From Amycolatopsis alba DSM 44262 (lineage in GTDB: Bacteria; Actinomycetota; Actinomycetes; Mycobacteriales; Pseudonocardiaceae), in NCBI RefSeq assembly GCF_000384215.1, contig NZ_KB913032.1, positions 6,843,605 to 6,907,604 of the forward strand: DNA of 64,000 bases, in the 5' to 3' direction. The notes below the pieces were generated by a model. The model saw only the letters and a list, made by a program, of their open reading frames with translations. It was not told where the DNA came from and made no database searches. A program made the translations under genes and the position numbers. The first letter of the stretch is position 1. The number at the start of each line of letters is the position of its first letter. This document shows, one piece after another, positions 7,943 to 17,370 of this stretch.

Positions 7943-8374
7943 ATGCGAGTACGTGATGTCATGACCACCCCGGTCGTCGCGGTGACGCCCTCGGCCACGA
8001 TCGGTGAGGCGATCGCCGTGTCGACCGGCAAGGGATTCACCTCGCTACCGGTCGTCGACGACCTCGGCAGGCTCATCGGGCTGCTCTCCGAGGAAGACAT
8101 CATCCGCGCGGGCTGTCTTCCCGATCCGCGGCTGGACGGTGGACCCGACGCCGGCGTTCACCTGGGTGCCCCGGTCACCGTCCGGGACATCATGCGGGCG
8201 CCCGGCGTGGGCGCTCATCCGGACACCGAACTCACCGATCTCGCGGACAGGATGCTCGAACACCGGCTCAGGTCGGTCCCGGTGCTCGAACTCGGCCAGG
8301 TGATCGGTGTCGTCACCTGGCAGGACCTCCTCCGCGCAAAGATCGACCTCCCGTCGCAAAGGAACGAACCATGA
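7943..8374 (+). CDS. CBS-pair domain protein
   Basis: A 143-residue protein that is little more than two CBS motifs: MRVRDVMTTPVVAVTPSATI with FTSLPVVDDLGRLIGLLSEED, then VRDIMRAPGVGAHPDTELT with RSVPVLELGQVIGVVTWQD. It resembles the stand-alone CBS proteins of the DosR regulon (Rv2626c type) and probably senses adenine nucleotides. Its stop overlaps the start of the next USP gene (ATGA at 8371-8374). The ATG at 7943 is preferred to upstream frames, which would cross the promoter palindrome. Confidence 0.9.
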   Translation: MRVRDVMTTPVVAVTPSATIGEAIAVSTGKGFTSLPVVDDLGRLIGLLSEEDIIRAGCLPDPRLDGGPDAGVHLGAPVTVRDIMRAPGVGAHPDTELTDLADRMLEHRLRSVPVLELGQVIGVVTWQDLLRAKIDLPSQRNEP

Positions 8375-8847
8375 ACGCAAGCCCGGAGAACGCGCGCCGC
8401 ATCGTCGTGGGCGCCGACGGGTCACCCGGTAGCGAGGAAGCGATCAGCTGGGCCGTCACCGAAGCCGCCGCCCGTGGTGATCGCGTCGAGGTCCTGCTCG
8501 TACTGCCACGAGAAGAACTTCTCCCCGGAACGTCGTTCGCCCTCCAGCCGCACGGCCGTGTGCCCGTCCGGAACGGATATTCGGTCAAGGACGCCGCCGA
8601 GCGGATCCGGGCGAAGCTCGACGCGGAGGTGACCGTGGAAACCTCCGTGCGACAGGGAAATCCGACCTCGGAACTCCTCGCCGCGGCGCATGGCGCCGAC
8701 CTTCTGGTGCTGGGATCACCCTCCCGGAAGCAGTGGGAGCGCCTCGTGTTCGGCAGTGTCGCCACGGCATGCGTCAAGCACGCCACTTGCCCGGTCGCGC
8801 TCGTCACGCCCGAAGCCGTGCACCGGTTCAGTCCGAGCGCTTCCTGA
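8371..8847 (+). CDS. universal stress protein with altered ATP motif
   Basis: A 158-residue USP (IVVGADGSPGSEEAISWAVT at the N-terminus, VFGSVATACVKHATCPVALV at the C-terminus). The usual G-x2-G-x9-G-S motif is changed: GSPSRKQWERLVFGS lacks the second glycine, so ATP binding may be weak or absent. It is translationally coupled to the CBS gene and ends just before a strong hairpin terminator. Confidence 0.88.
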   Translation: MNASPENARRIVVGADGSPGSEEAISWAVTEAAARGDRVEVLLVLPREELLPGTSFALQPHGRVPVRNGYSVKDAAERIRAKLDAEVTVETSVRQGNPTSELLAAAHGADLLVLGSPSRKQWERLVFGSVATACVKHATCPVALVTPEAVHRFSPSAS

Positions 8848-8849
8848 CC

Positions 8850-8903
8850 GGAAACCCGATGGCCACGGACGACGCTTCCTCCGTCCGTGGCCATCGGGTT
8901 TCC
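8850..8903. terminator. strong bidirectional terminator
   Basis: A perfect 22-bp inverted repeat (arms 8850-8871 and 8882-8903, 10-base loop) lies between the convergent USP and acetate kinase genes. There is no long T-run, as is common in high-GC actinomycetes. Confidence 0.85.
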
Positions 8904-8906
8904 CCG

Positions 8907-9995
8907 CTATACCTGCACCTCGTCGAGAGCGGTCTCCGCTTCAAGCGCCAGCTCGACATCCTCACCCGTGCCGAGGGCGAACACCGTGACCGGCGTGTCT
9001 TCGGGGCTGATCACCCGGTCACCGTCGCCGAGGCATCGAGCGGGATCGACCTCGATGCCCAGGACACTGAGGTTCTCCACCAGCCGACCGAGCAACTCGG
9101 GCTGATACTCGGCCACACCGCCGGTGAACACGACCGCGTCCAACCGATCAAGACTCATCGCCATCGCGCCGATCTCACGGCGGATCCGGTGCAGGTAGAC
9201 CTCCATCGCGATCACGGCATCGGGATCTCCGGCGGCCTCCAAGGTGAGAACGGCACGGAGATCCCCGTTCGTCCCGGTCATGCCCGCGAGTCCGGAGTGG
9301 TGATACAGAGTGTGCTCCATGTCGTCGGCCGACATCGGGACCGTCCGCATGACGTGCAGCAGCAGACCCGGATCGACCGAACCGGACCTGGTCGCCATGG
9401 CGGGCCCCTCCAGCGGTGTGAACCCCATACTGGTGTCGACGCTTCGCCCACCCCGGATCGCGGTCACCGAAACGCCGGCACCCAGGTGGCAGCAGAGAAG
9501 CTGCGGGGTTTGGACACCAAGGAGTTCCGCGGTCCGGCGGGCCGCGTGACGGCAGGACAAGCCGTGAAAACCGTAGCGGCGAAGTCTGCCCTGCCTGGTC
9601 CATTCCCTCGGGAGCGCGTACTGCGAGGACTTCCGTGGAAGATCCGCGTGAAATGCCGTGTCGAAAGCGGCGATCACCGGCAGGCCGGGCCGTAGCCGAA
9701 AGACCGCACGAGCCAGGGCGATCGCTTGCGGCTGGTGCAGGGGCGCGAGTGACGAGAGTCGTTCGAGCGCGTCCAGTGCCCTGGTGTCGACCCGCATCGG
9801 GCCGGACCGGGAACCACCGTGGACGAACCTGATCGCGACGGCATCCACGGTGGGCCATTGCGCGAGGGCTTGAGCGGCGGCGGAACCTTCATCCGCGTCG
9901 GTCGGGCTCGACGCCCACCATCCGACAGGGGTGCCGTCGACGACCAAAGCGGCCTTCAAGCTCGAAGAGCCCGGATTCAAGGTCAAGACACGCAT
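8907..9995 (-). CDS. ackA: acetate kinase
   Basis: A 362-residue acetate kinase that makes ATP and acetate from acetyl phosphate and ADP. Seen: the N-terminal NPGSSSLKAA, RFVHGG, the signature FDTAFHADLP, YGFHGLS, HLGAGVS and DTSMGFTPLEGPAMATRSG. It is about 40 residues shorter than typical enzymes, mainly in loops, but the catalytic motifs are present. It lies downstream of hsp20 in the same direction. In this island it would use acetyl phosphate from the phosphoketolase at 10594-12981, since no phosphotransacetylase gene is visible. Confidence 0.92.
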   Translation of the reverse strand: MRVLTLNPGSSSLKAALVVDGTPVGWWASSPTDADEGSAAAQALAQWPTVDAVAIRFVHGGSRSGPMRVDTRALDALERLSSLAPLHQPQAIALARAVFRLRPGLPVIAAFDTAFHADLPRKSSQYALPREWTRQGRLRRYGFHGLSCRHAARRTAELLGVQTPQLLCCHLGAGVSVTAIRGGRSVDTSMGFTPLEGPAMATRSGSVDPGLLLHVMRTVPMSADDMEHTLYHHSGLAGMTGTNGDLRAVLTLEAAGDPDAVIAMEVYLHRIRREIGAMAMSLDRLDAVVFTGGVAEYQPELLGRLVENLSVLGIEVDPARCLGDGDRVISPEDTPVTVFALGTGEDVELALEAETALDEVQV

Positions 9996-10019
9996 ACCGA
10001 CTCCTTCGAGCGCGGGAAT

Positions 10020-10059
10020 GCCGGGCGGACATGCCCTGGGGGTGGCACGTCCGCCCGGC
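10020..10059 (-). terminator. hairpin between hsp20 and ackA
   Basis: An 11-bp inverted repeat (GCCGGGCGGAC, 10020-10030 and 10049-10059) with an 18-base loop lies just after the hsp20 stop. It could be a partial terminator that lowers ackA relative to hsp20, or a stabilising hairpin. Confidence 0.5.
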
Positions 10060-10068
10060 CGGGAAGGG

Positions 10069-10476
10069 TCAGCTCTTGCCGACCTTGATCTTCACCTGCT
10101 TCTCGTGCGGTTTGTCGGACAGCGGCATGGAGATTTCCAGGATGCCGTCCTTGTAGGCCGCGGTGATCTTCGTGGCGTCCGCACCGGGCGGCAGCGAAAC
10201 CGAACGGCTGAATTTGCCGTAATAGAACTCGCTGCGGCCGTGCTCGACAGTCTTCGCCTCGCGCTCCGCGCTGATCGTCAGCAGGCCTTCGTGCGCGGTC
10301 ACCGAGATGTTCTTTTCCGGGTCGAATCCCGGAAGCTCGGCCCGGATCAGATACTTGCCGTCCTCCGCCGACTCCTCGACCCGAACCGGGTTGTGTTCCG
10401 AGAACGGCCACGGGTTCTCCAGCCAGGCCGCGATGCTCGGCAGGGTCAGCCGGGGGCCGGGAATGAGAGACGTCAT
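10069..10476 (-). CDS. Hsp20 / alpha-crystallin family small heat shock protein
   Basis: A 135-residue small heat shock protein. The alpha-crystallin domain covers residues about 30-125, with ISAERE, FSRSVSLPPGADATKI and YKDGILEISMPLSD characteristic; a short I/V-x-I/V tail (VKIKV) closes the protein. It would hold unfolding proteins without ATP in the cytosol, like HspX (Acr) of the DosR regulon. AAAGGAA precedes the ATG. A DosR-like palindrome lies about 95 bp upstream, and the gene has its own 117-bp leader after the phosphoketolase stop. Confidence 0.93.
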   Translation of the reverse strand: MTSLIPGPRLTLPSIAAWLENPWPFSEHNPVRVEESAEDGKYLIRAELPGFDPEKNISVTAHEGLLTISAEREAKTVEHGRSEFYYGKFSRSVSLPPGADATKITAAYKDGILEISMPLSDKPHEKQVKIKVGKS

Positions 10477-10568
10477 TGCCTTGGTTCCTTTCCTCGCCGG
10501 GAAAACGTCACACCTTCAGCAAACCTGTGTCGTGCCGGTACCGAAGCGGCCGGACATCCCGATCGAGT

Positions 10569-10582
10569 GGGTCGAAAGACCC
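10569..10582. promoter_or_regulatory. DosR-like palindrome upstream of hsp20
   Basis: GGGTCGAAAGACCC is a symmetric GGGNC-N4-GNCCC site in the gap between phosphoketolase and hsp20, 93 bp before the hsp20 ATG. It differs from the DosR core mainly in carrying T rather than A at the fourth base. Confidence 0.5.
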
Positions 10583-10593
10583 TTCCGAGAGCT

Positions 10594-12981
10594 TCACGAC
10601 TCCCAGGCCCATTCGCGGATCTCTGGAAGATCCTCGCCTTCTTCGACGATCCACCGGCGGTGTCGCTCCTGCGCGTCGGCCATCCGCTGCCGGGCGATGC
10701 CGGCTCTGGCCAGGAGCCCGGGAACACGGTCGATGACGTCGATCACGAACTGGAAGCGGTCCATGCTGTTGCGTACCAACATGTCGAACGGAGTGGTGGT
10801 GGTGCCGTGCTCGATGTATCCGCGCACGTGGAAGTTATCGTGATTCGTGCGCCGGTAGGCGAGGCGGTGAATCAGCCAGGGGTAGCCGTGATAGGCGAAG
10901 ATCACCGGCCGATCGGCGGTGAACAGGGCGTCGAATTCGCGGTCTCCCATCCCGTGCGGATGTTCCGCAGCCGGCTGGAGCCGCATCAGGTCGACCACGT
11001 TGACCACCCGCACCGCGACCTCGGGAAGCAGTTCCCGCAGCAGTTTGGCCGCGGCGAGGACTTCGAGAGTCGGAGCGTCACCGGCGCAGGCCAGCACGAC
11101 GTCGGGTTCACGCTCGGTATGCGTACTCGCCCAGTCCCAGATGCCGACGCCGCGGGCACAGTGCACGGCTGCTTCCTCATCGTCGAGCCATACAGGACTG
11201 TCGTTCTTGCCCGCCACGATCACGTTGACGTAGTCCCTGCTCTTCAGGCAGTGCTCCGCGACGTGGAGGAGTGTGTTCGCGTCCGGAGGGAAGTACACAC
11301 GGACGACTTCCGCGCTCTTGTTCGCCACATGATCCACAAAGCCGGGGTCCTGGTGCGAGAACCCGTTGTGGTCCTGACGCCAGACGTGGGAGGTCAGCAG
11401 ATAGTTCAGTGAAGCCACCGGACGCCGCCACGGTATCCCCTGATGCACCTTCAGCCACTTGACGTGCTGGTTCAGCATCGAATCGATGATGTGCACGAAC
11501 GCTTCGTAGCAGGAAAACAGCCCGTGTCTGCCCGAAAGCAGGTAGCCCTCCAGCCAGCCCTGGCACAGGTGCTCGGAGAGCACCTCCATGACCCGGCCGC
11601 CCGGAGCGAGGTTCTCGTCCGTCGGCTCGATCTCTTCGGTCCACGTCTTCGCGGTCACTTCGAACACCGCGTCGAGCCGGTTCGACGCGGTCTCGTCCGG
11701 CCCGAAGAGCCGGAAGTTCACCGCCTTGCGGTTCAAGGAGAACACGTCTCGCAGGTAGCGACCCAGAACGCGGGTCGGCTCCGCGACCGCGGAACCGGGA
11801 CGCACGGCGGCGACGGCGTGGGCGGAGACCCGGGGCAGGTTCAGCGGGCGCAGAGTCAGGCCGCCGTTGGCGTGCGGGCTCGAGCCCATTCGCCGCCCTC
11901 CCCGCGGTATCAGCGCGGTGACCTCGTCCGACGGCCTGCCGTCGGAGTCGAACAGCGTCTCGGGTCGATACGACCGGAGCCATTCTTCCAGCTGCAGCAG
12001 ATGTTCCGGGTTCTTCCTGGCATCGGGAATGGGTACCTGGTGCGACCGCCACGTCCCTTCGACCGGCTTTCCATCCACAAAGGACGGTCCGGTCCACCCT
12101 TTCGGCGTCCGGAGGACGATCATCGGCCATCGGGGCCGGTCCCGCATATGGCCGAGGGACCGCGCACGCACTTGGATCCCGTCGATCTCGTCGAGCGCCA
12201 CATCGAGAGCCGCGGCCATGACCTGATGCAGGACGGCGGGATCATCCCCTTCCACATACTTCGGCGCGTAGCCGTATCCCCGCAAGAGTTCGTCGAGCTC
12301 CGTCTGTGAGATCCGGGACAGCACTGTGGGGTTCGCGATCTTGTAGCCGTTGAGGTGCAGGATCGGCAGGACCGCACCGTCACGAACAGGATCGAGGAAC
12401 TTCCCCGAATGCCAGGACGCGGCCAACGGGCCCGTCTCCGCCTCACCGTCACCGACCACACAGGCGACCAGCAGGTGCGGGTTGTCGAACGCCGCGCCAT
12501 ACGCGTGAGCGAGCGAATAGCCGAGTTCGCCGCCTTCGTGGATCGATCCCGGCACCTGCGGTGCGACATGACTGGGCACGCCACCGGGAAACGAGAACTG
12601 CCGGCAGAGCTTACGCAGCCCTGCCTCGTCGTACGACACCTCCGGCCACGCCTCCGAATAGCTGCCCTCCAACCAGGTGTGCGCGTACAGTGCGGGGCCT
12701 CCGTGTCCCGGCCCGGTGACGAACAACGCTCGCAGATCCCGGCGGACGATCGTCCGGTTGAGATGCGCGTAGACGAAGTTGAGGCCCGGCGACGTCCCCC
12801 AGTGGCCGAGTAACCGCGGCTTGATGTGCTCCGGCTTCAACGGCTCGGTCAGCAGCGGATTGTCCATCAGGTAGATCTGGCAGGCGGCGAGATAGTTCGC
12901 CGCCCGCCATTGAGCGTCCACCTGGGACTGCTCCACCGCCGTCAGCACCGCGGCCCCCGTGGGAGCACCCAGTGCGGTCAC
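10594..12981 (-). CDS. xfp: xylulose-5-phosphate/fructose-6-phosphate phosphoketolase
   Basis: A 795-residue thiamine-diphosphate enzyme that splits xylulose 5-phosphate (or fructose 6-phosphate) with phosphate into acetyl phosphate and glyceraldehyde 3-phosphate (or erythrose 4-phosphate). Seen: [11 protein letters not shown], the phosphoketolase signatures [16 protein letters not shown] and [24 protein letters not shown], and [19 protein letters not shown]. Length is normal for the family. The GTG at 12981 overlaps the upstream USP stop (GTGA), which fixes the start. It is the last gene of a five-gene operon starting at 15903 and feeds acetate kinase at 8907-9995. Confidence 0.95.
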   Translation of the reverse strand: MTALGAPTGAAVLTAVEQSQVDAQWRAANYLAACQIYLMDNPLLTEPLKPEHIKPRLLGHWGTSPGLNFVYAHLNRTIVRRDLRALFVTGPGHGGPALYAHTWLEGSYSEAWPEVSYDEAGLRKLCRQFSFPGGVPSHVAPQVPGSIHEGGELGYSLAHAYGAAFDNPHLLVACVVGDGEAETGPLAASWHSGKFLDPVRDGAVLPILHLNGYKIANPTVLSRISQTELDELLRGYGYAPKYVEGDDPAVLHQVMAAALDVALDEIDGIQVRARSLGHMRDRPRWPMIVLRTPKGWTGPSFVDGKPVEGTWRSHQVPIPDARKNPEHLLQLEEWLRSYRPETLFDSDGRPSDEVTALIPRGGRRMGSSPHANGGLTLRPLNLPRVSAHAVAAVRPGSAVAEPTRVLGRYLRDVFSLNRKAVNFRLFGPDETASNRLDAVFEVTAKTWTEEIEPTDENLAPGGRVMEVLSEHLCQGWLEGYLLSGRHGLFSCYEAFVHIIDSMLNQHVKWLKVHQGIPWRRPVASLNYLLTSHVWRQDHNGFSHQDPGFVDHVANKSAEVVRVYFPPDANTLLHVAEHCLKSRDYVNVIVAGKNDSPVWLDDEEAAVHCARGVGIWDWASTHTEREPDVVLACAGDAPTLEVLAAAKLLRELLPEVAVRVVNVVDLMRLQPAAEHPHGMGDREFDALFTADRPVIFAYHGYPWLIHRLAYRRTNHDNFHVRGYIEHGTTTTPFDMLVRNSMDRFQFVIDVIDRVPGLLARAGIARQRMADAQERHRRWIVEEGEDLPEIREWAWES

Positions 12982-13877
12982 GTCTTCTTCTCCGTGCGAA
13001 CCACCATCACCGGGCATTCGGCGTGATGCGCGAGCGCCTGGCTGGTCGAGCCGAGCAACTGCCCGGTGAAGCCACCGTGACCACGGCTGCCGACCAGGAC
13101 CAGTTGCGCCTTCGCGCTCCATTCGAGCAGGGTGTGCCGAGGCTTGTCACGGACGAGCACTCGCTGGACGTCGACGTCGGGGTACTTCTCGCCCCAGCCT
13201 GCCAGGCGTTGCGCCAGCAGGCGCTTCTCCTCGTCCTCGATGGTCTCCCATTGCACGACGAGCCTGGCCATGCCGAAGGCGTCGTCGTAGGTGACGTCGC
13301 GCCACGCGTGCACGGCCACCAGCCCGGTATTGCGCCACGACGCCTCTTCGAAGGCGATCTCGAGCGCACGCTCGCTCAGCGGGCTCCCGTCGACACCGAC
13401 GACCACTGGCCCCTCCTTGGGATAGTCGGCCGTTCCTTTCCTGCCCCGGATCACGACCACCGGGCAGTGCGCGTGCGCGATCACCGCCGACGCGGTCGAT
13501 CCGATCGTCATTTCGCTGAAGAATCCACGCCCCGTGCCGCCGACGACGACCATCACCGCCTTCTTCGAGGCATCGATGAGGAACGGCACGGGCGAGTCGG
13601 CGGGCATGACCGTATCCACGGCCACCTCCGGTGCGACGGCACGGACCTGCTGAACGACCTCTTCGATGATCCGCTCACCCTCGCCGGCCAGCACGTCGAA
13701 CCACGGTGCCGGACCCGCCAGGCCGCCTCCATAGGAGAGCTGCTCGACTCGCAGCGCATGCACGATCAGCAATCCGAGTCCGCGCTGCTCCGCGACCCTC
13801 GCGGCCCACCGGGCGGCTTCCCGTCCAGGTTCGGTCCCGTCCACCCCGACGACGATCTTCAGTCCTGTCGTGCTCAT
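12978..13877 (-). CDS. tandem-domain universal stress protein
   Basis: A 299-residue protein made of two USP domains. The second domain has an intact ATP motif ([15 protein letters not shown]); the first has a variant ([15 protein letters not shown]). This matches the two-domain USPs of the mycobacterial DosR regulon (Rv1996/Rv2005c/Rv2623 type), of which Rv2623 binds ATP and slows growth. It overlaps genes on both sides by 4 bp (ATGA with the CBS-BON gene, GTGA with phosphoketolase). Confidence 0.93.
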   Translation of the reverse strand: MSTTGLKIVVGVDGTEPGREAARWAARVAEQRGLGLLIVHALRVEQLSYGGGLAGPAPWFDVLAGEGERIIEEVVQQVRAVAPEVAVDTVMPADSPVPFLIDASKKAVMVVVGGTGRGFFSEMTIGSTASAVIAHAHCPVVVIRGRKGTADYPKEGPVVVGVDGSPLSERALEIAFEEASWRNTGLVAVHAWRDVTYDDAFGMARLVVQWETIEDEEKRLLAQRLAGWGEKYPDVDVQRVLVRDKPRHTLLEWSAKAQLVLVGSRGHGGFTGQLLGSTSQALAHHAECPVMVVRTEKKT

Positions 13878-14479
13878 CGTTCGTCCTCCTGGTAGATCAC
13901 TTTCGCTTCGACGACGCCCGGTACGGCTTCGGCCAGCAGCTTCGCCACGTGCCGGTCGGTGCCGCTGTCGTATCGGTCGGCGATCCGGACCGCGCCGTCA
14001 TCGACCTCGACGGTCCAGCGTCCCGGGCCTCCGTAGATCTCGAGGTGGTGGCGGACGTCGGCTTCGATGGCGGTATCGGACCGCGCGAACGCCCGGACGA
14101 AGTCGCCTCGGGTGAGGATTCCGACCACCGTCGAGCCGTCCACCACGGGCATCGCGCGGATTCGGCCGTCCAGCAACGCCCTGCCGACCTCGGCGAGATC
14201 CGAACCGGCGCTCATCCCCGTCGCCGGCGACGTCATCACCTGGGCGACGATCGCGCCCGGACGGGGGTGCTGCTCGTGGTCCCGCCGGGAACGGATGTCC
14301 GGGGGAAACCGATCCCGGATCAGATCGGCCTCGGTCACGATGCCGACCAGCCTGCCATCGTCGTCGACCACCGGCAACGCGGTGAACCCCTTTTCCGCCA
14401 GCAACTCGGCCGCGTGTTTGGCCGTCGTCTCCGGTGTCACCGTGACGACGGGGGCCGACATCAAGTCCCTTGCTCGCAT
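13874..14479 (-). CDS. CBS-pair protein with C-terminal BON domain (second copy)
   Basis: A 201-residue protein with two CBS motifs (MRARDLMSAPVVTVTPETTA; VAQVMTSPATGMSAGSDLAE) and a BON-like tail ending [16 protein letters not shown]. It is a paralogue of the protein at 3204-3779 and again sits next to USP genes. The ATG at 14479 starts the conserved domain; the upstream frame runs into the preceding USP gene. It lies 13 bp after the USP gene and overlaps the next by 4 bp. Confidence 0.88.
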   Translation of the reverse strand: MRARDLMSAPVVTVTPETTAKHAAELLAEKGFTALPVVDDDGRLVGIVTEADLIRDRFPPDIRSRRDHEQHPRPGAIVAQVMTSPATGMSAGSDLAEVGRALLDGRIRAMPVVDGSTVVGILTRGDFVRAFARSDTAIEADVRHHLEIYGGPGRWTVEVDDGAVRIADRYDSGTDRHVAKLLAEAVPGVVEAKVIYQEDER

Positions 14480-14492
14480 TACGCTCCCTGTC

Positions 14493-15395
14493 TCAGCTCG
14501 CGACCGCGGGGCGGACGACCGCCACCGGGCAACTCGAATGCGCCACCAGCGCCTGACTGGTCGAGCCGAGCAACATGCCCTCGAAACCGCCACGCCCACG
14601 GCAGCCGACGACCAGCAACCGCGCCCGCTCGCCGAAGCGGAGCAGCGCGCGCACCGGCCGGTCACGGACGATCTCGACCGTCGTCGGCACTTCGGGGAAC
14701 TTCTCCCGCCACGGCGCGAGCTGTTCCTCGACGGCCGCACGCTCGGCGGCCTCGACCTCGTCGGGCCGGATCGCCAGAGGATGGGACCGCATCGACTCGT
14801 GGTCGAAGATCTCGTTCCACGCCCGGACCACGGTCAGCGCCGCGCTCTGAAGCATCGCCTCGTCGAACGCGAACGCCAGGGCGACGTCGCCGGCCGCCGA
14901 GCCGTCCGTTCCGACGACGACCGGGCCGGTCTCAGGTGGCGCGTCGTCCGGCCGCCTGCCCCTGGCGACCACGATCGGGCAGTGACCGTGCTGCGCCAGC
15001 GCCACCGCGGTCGAACCGATGAGCAGACCGGTGAAGCCGCCGAGCCCCCGTGATCCGAGCACGACCATGTTCGCCGACACCGACTCCTCGATCAGCGCCG
15101 CCACCGGGCTCCACTCACGTGCCGCCGTCTCGACGACAAGATCCGGGTAGCGCTCCGACACGGCGTCCTGTGCTTCCGTGAGCCACTTTCTGCCTCGGGT
15201 CTCGAAAGCGACCCGGACCGTCTCGGAGGACGGCAGCACGGCAGGCACCCGCACCTGCGGGATCCCGTAGATGTGCACCAGTCTCAGGAGTAGACCGCGA
15301 CGCACTGCCTCGCCGGCCGCCCAGACGGCGGCGTGGCGAGCGGACCCCGAACCGTCGACCCCGACGACCACCGCGCCCTCAGCCACGCCCGACAT
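14493..15395 (-). CDS. tandem-domain universal stress protein
   Basis: A 300-residue two-domain USP. Both halves carry the ATP motif: GSRGLGGFTGLLIGS in the first and GCRGRGGFEGMLLGS in the second. Each half begins with a VVVGxDGS strand. It is a paralogue of the protein at 12978-13877. Its ATG lies inside the last 17 bp of the flavodoxin gene, so the genes are co-transcribed and probably coupled. Confidence 0.93.
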   Translation of the reverse strand: MSGVAEGAVVVGVDGSGSARHAAVWAAGEAVRRGLLLRLVHIYGIPQVRVPAVLPSSETVRVAFETRGRKWLTEAQDAVSERYPDLVVETAAREWSPVAALIEESVSANMVVLGSRGLGGFTGLLIGSTAVALAQHGHCPIVVARGRRPDDAPPETGPVVVGTDGSAAGDVALAFAFDEAMLQSAALTVVRAWNEIFDHESMRSHPLAIRPDEVEAAERAAVEEQLAPWREKFPEVPTTVEIVRDRPVRALLRFGERARLLVVGCRGRGGFEGMLLGSTSQALVAHSSCPVAVVRPAVAS

Positions 15396-15903
15396 GACCG
15401 CTCCCTTCCGTCGCTTTCAGCTGTGCGGCGATCTCGGTCGCCCAGTTCCGGATCGCCGTCCAATCCCGGTAGTCGCCGTCCTTGACACGCAGCGCCGCCA
15501 CCATCGCCCGCTCGGCGAACCGCAGCCGGCTCCGATCGATCCGGCCCTGGAAGACACGGTGCCCGTGCGCCCGGGACAGCGTCATCAACCCGGCGACGTC
15601 CAGGGGCTCGTCCGCGGGCTTCGGCGGCTCCCCCACCGGGCCACTCGAGAACAGCCACACGTCCTTGTGACGCAGGACTTCATGCTGTTCGATCAGCGTC
15701 TTCGCCCCGTCGAGCCAATGCCCCATGTACACGGCACTGCCCAGCAGCACCACGTCGTAGTCTTCGACCGAGACGACATCCTCGGCGGACTGCACCTCCA
15801 CGACGGCTCGGCCACCCAGCTCGGAGCCCAGGCACCGGCCGATCTCGTCGGCGATGTCCCGCGTCGCGCCGTGGCGACTCGCGGCCGCTACGAGGATCTT
15901 CAT
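15379..15903 (-). CDS. flavodoxin-domain protein (HemG-like)
   Basis: A 174-residue FMN protein. The phosphate-binding loop AAASRHGATRDIA near the N-terminus and YDVVLLGSAVYMGHWL in the middle match the flavodoxin domain found in HemG-type menaquinone-dependent protoporphyrinogen oxidases and small flavodoxins. It could carry electrons or act in low-oxygen haem synthesis; the sequence does not decide. The ATG at 15903 follows GGGAGAG. It heads the operon of USP, CBS-BON, USP and phosphoketolase, with two DosR-like sites upstream. Confidence 0.88.
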   Translation of the reverse strand: MKILVAAASRHGATRDIADEIGRCLGSELGGRAVVEVQSAEDVVSVEDYDVVLLGSAVYMGHWLDGAKTLIEQHEVLRHKDVWLFSSGPVGEPPKPADEPLDVAGLMTLSRAHGHRVFQGRIDRSRLRFAERAMVAALRVKDGDYRDWTAIRNWATEIAAQLKATEGSGHVGRG

Positions 15904-15959
15904 CTTCGCTCTCCCGTCTGGTCGCTTCCCAGCTTCTAGCAGCACGGGAACGCACGGGA

Positions 15960-15973
15960 GGGCCCGAAGTCCC
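15960..15973. promoter_or_regulatory. DosR-like palindrome, flavodoxin operon (proximal)
   Basis: GGGCCCGAAGTCCC (reverse strand GGGACTTCGGGCCC) fits the island motif and ends 57 bp upstream of the ATG at 15903. It abuts a perfect 20-bp palindrome (15972-15991, CCGTCGGCCCGGGCCGACGG) that may be a second regulatory site. Confidence 0.55.
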
Positions 15974-16000
15974 GTCGGCCCGGGCCGACGGTCCCGCGCC

Positions 16001-16014
16001 AGGACCACAGTCCC
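16001..16014. promoter_or_regulatory. DosR-like palindrome, flavodoxin operon (distal)
   Basis: AGGACCACAGTCCC (reverse strand GGGACTGTGGTCCT) has an intact GGGACT half and one change in the other. Together with the site at 15960 it gives the tandem arrangement seen at strongly induced DosR promoters in mycobacteria. Confidence 0.5.
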
Positions 16015-16179
16015 TGGTTCCCCGGCGATGACCTCCACCTGGGGAGCCGGACACTCTCGACTCTCCATCGCGCCGTGAATAGGGAAATTCGGCCCGGAAA
16101 TCGAAAACGTCGGCCACTGGGTGCGCGTCAGTCACCGGATGAGGCTGAGAGTCCGGCACAGACCGGGAGGGAGCGTGTC

Positions 16180-17340
16180 ATGTTCGGTCTCACAGGTCCT
16201 CGACTGTGGCGGGTGACGGCGGCGGCTTTGCTGCTGTCGGGCTTGGCCGCCGGGCCCGCGGAAGCACACGACCCGGGCAACACCAGGGCGCCGGCGGTCG
16301 TCGATCTGGGCGCTTTGCCGGGAGGCAGAAGTGCGGCCACAGCCTTGAACGACAACGGCGTCGTGGTCGGCGACTCCACGACTGCGGGGAGCACGACCTC
16401 TCACGCCGTCCGCTGGAACAGGGCTCGACGGATCACGGACTTGGGTTCGGTCGACGGGCATGACACGTTCGCGCTCGGGGTGAACCAGCGGGGCACGGTG
16501 TTCGGCTTCGCGGAGAACTGCTCCACCGATCCCCTGTTCGACTGCGCGCTGCGGTGGTCCGCGGCAGGGACATTGACCCGGCTGGCCCCGCTCGCCGCGG
16601 GAAAGGGAGCGCGTCCCGTCGCGATGAACGACTTCGACACGGTCGTCGGCCATGCCGACAGCGCGTCCGGCGGGCACCGCCATCCCGTGCGCTGGACTTC
16701 CGGCGGCCAGGTCGTCGATCTCGGGCTTCCGTCAGGCGCCATCGACGCGGTCGCCACCGGTATCAACAACCAGGGCCTGATCGCCGGCCTCGCCGAGTAT
16801 CCGAGCGGGCCGCGTGCGCTCCTCTGGGATCGCGACGATGCGGTGGTCGAGCTACCGTCCGCCCCGCATCAGGCGACCAGCTGGACCACGGGGGTCACCG
16901 ATGACGGTCTCGTCATCGGTGAGATCGCTCGGCTCGACGGCTTTCACATGGCGCGCTGGCGATACCGGCGCGAAGGCACGCGGCCGCCCGAGGTAATCGA
17001 GGCGATCAGCTACACGTTCGGGATGAGCAGATCCGGCATCAGCTTCGGGGCGGAATTCCGCTGGGATCGCTCCGGCCGGGTCACCGTGCTGGCGCCGCCA
17101 CGGGTGGATGGCGTCGGTCAGCCCGCCGCCGTCAACGACGCCGGAGTCGTCATCGGGTCCGTGGTCGCGCCCGACGGGACCGGGGCGGCGCCCGTCTGGT
17201 GGGACCGGTCAGGTATCGCGCACGAGTACCCCAAGCCGACTCCGAACGCCGAAGCGAGAGCCCACGCGATCAACAATGCCGGGATCACGGTCGGCCGAGC
17301 CGACTTCTCCGCCGGGCAGCACGCGGCGCTCTGGCACTAG
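16180..17340 (+). CDS. secreted HAF-repeat protein
   Basis: A 386-residue exported protein. Residues 1-29 are a Sec signal peptide (VTAAALLLSGLAAGPAEA). The mature part is built from repeats of about 45-50 residues such as VVDLGALPGGRSAATALNDN, VVGDS, VDLGLPSGAIDAVATGINNQ and AAVNDAGVVIGSV, which is the HAF repeat of extracellular actinobacterial and proteobacterial proteins of unknown function; a beta-propeller fold is likely. The ATG at 16180 follows GGGAGGGAG. It is divergent from the flavodoxin operon and 30 bp before another secreted protein gene. Confidence 0.85.
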   Translation: MFGLTGPRLWRVTAAALLLSGLAAGPAEAHDPGNTRAPAVVDLGALPGGRSAATALNDNGVVVGDSTTAGSTTSHAVRWNRARRITDLGSVDGHDTFALGVNQRGTVFGFAENCSTDPLFDCALRWSAAGTLTRLAPLAAGKGARPVAMNDFDTVVGHADSASGGHRHPVRWTSGGQVVDLGLPSGAIDAVATGINNQGLIAGLAEYPSGPRALLWDRDDAVVELPSAPHQATSWTTGVTDDGLVIGEIARLDGFHMARWRYRREGTRPPEVIEAISYTFGMSRSGISFGAEFRWDRSGRVTVLAPPRVDGVGQPAAVNDAGVVIGSVVAPDGTGAAPVWWDRSGIAHEYPKPTPNAEARAHAINNAGITVGRADFSAGQHAALWH

Positions 17341-17370
17341 GACCGTGAACCACGACCTGTGGAGGTTGAG

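Noticed and set aside
16081..16179. Possible thiamine-type riboswitch (GGCTGAGA in the leader of the HAF-repeat gene)
   Set aside because: The other conserved TPP-aptamer elements (the CTGATCTGG-like half) are missing, and the gene is not thiamine-related.
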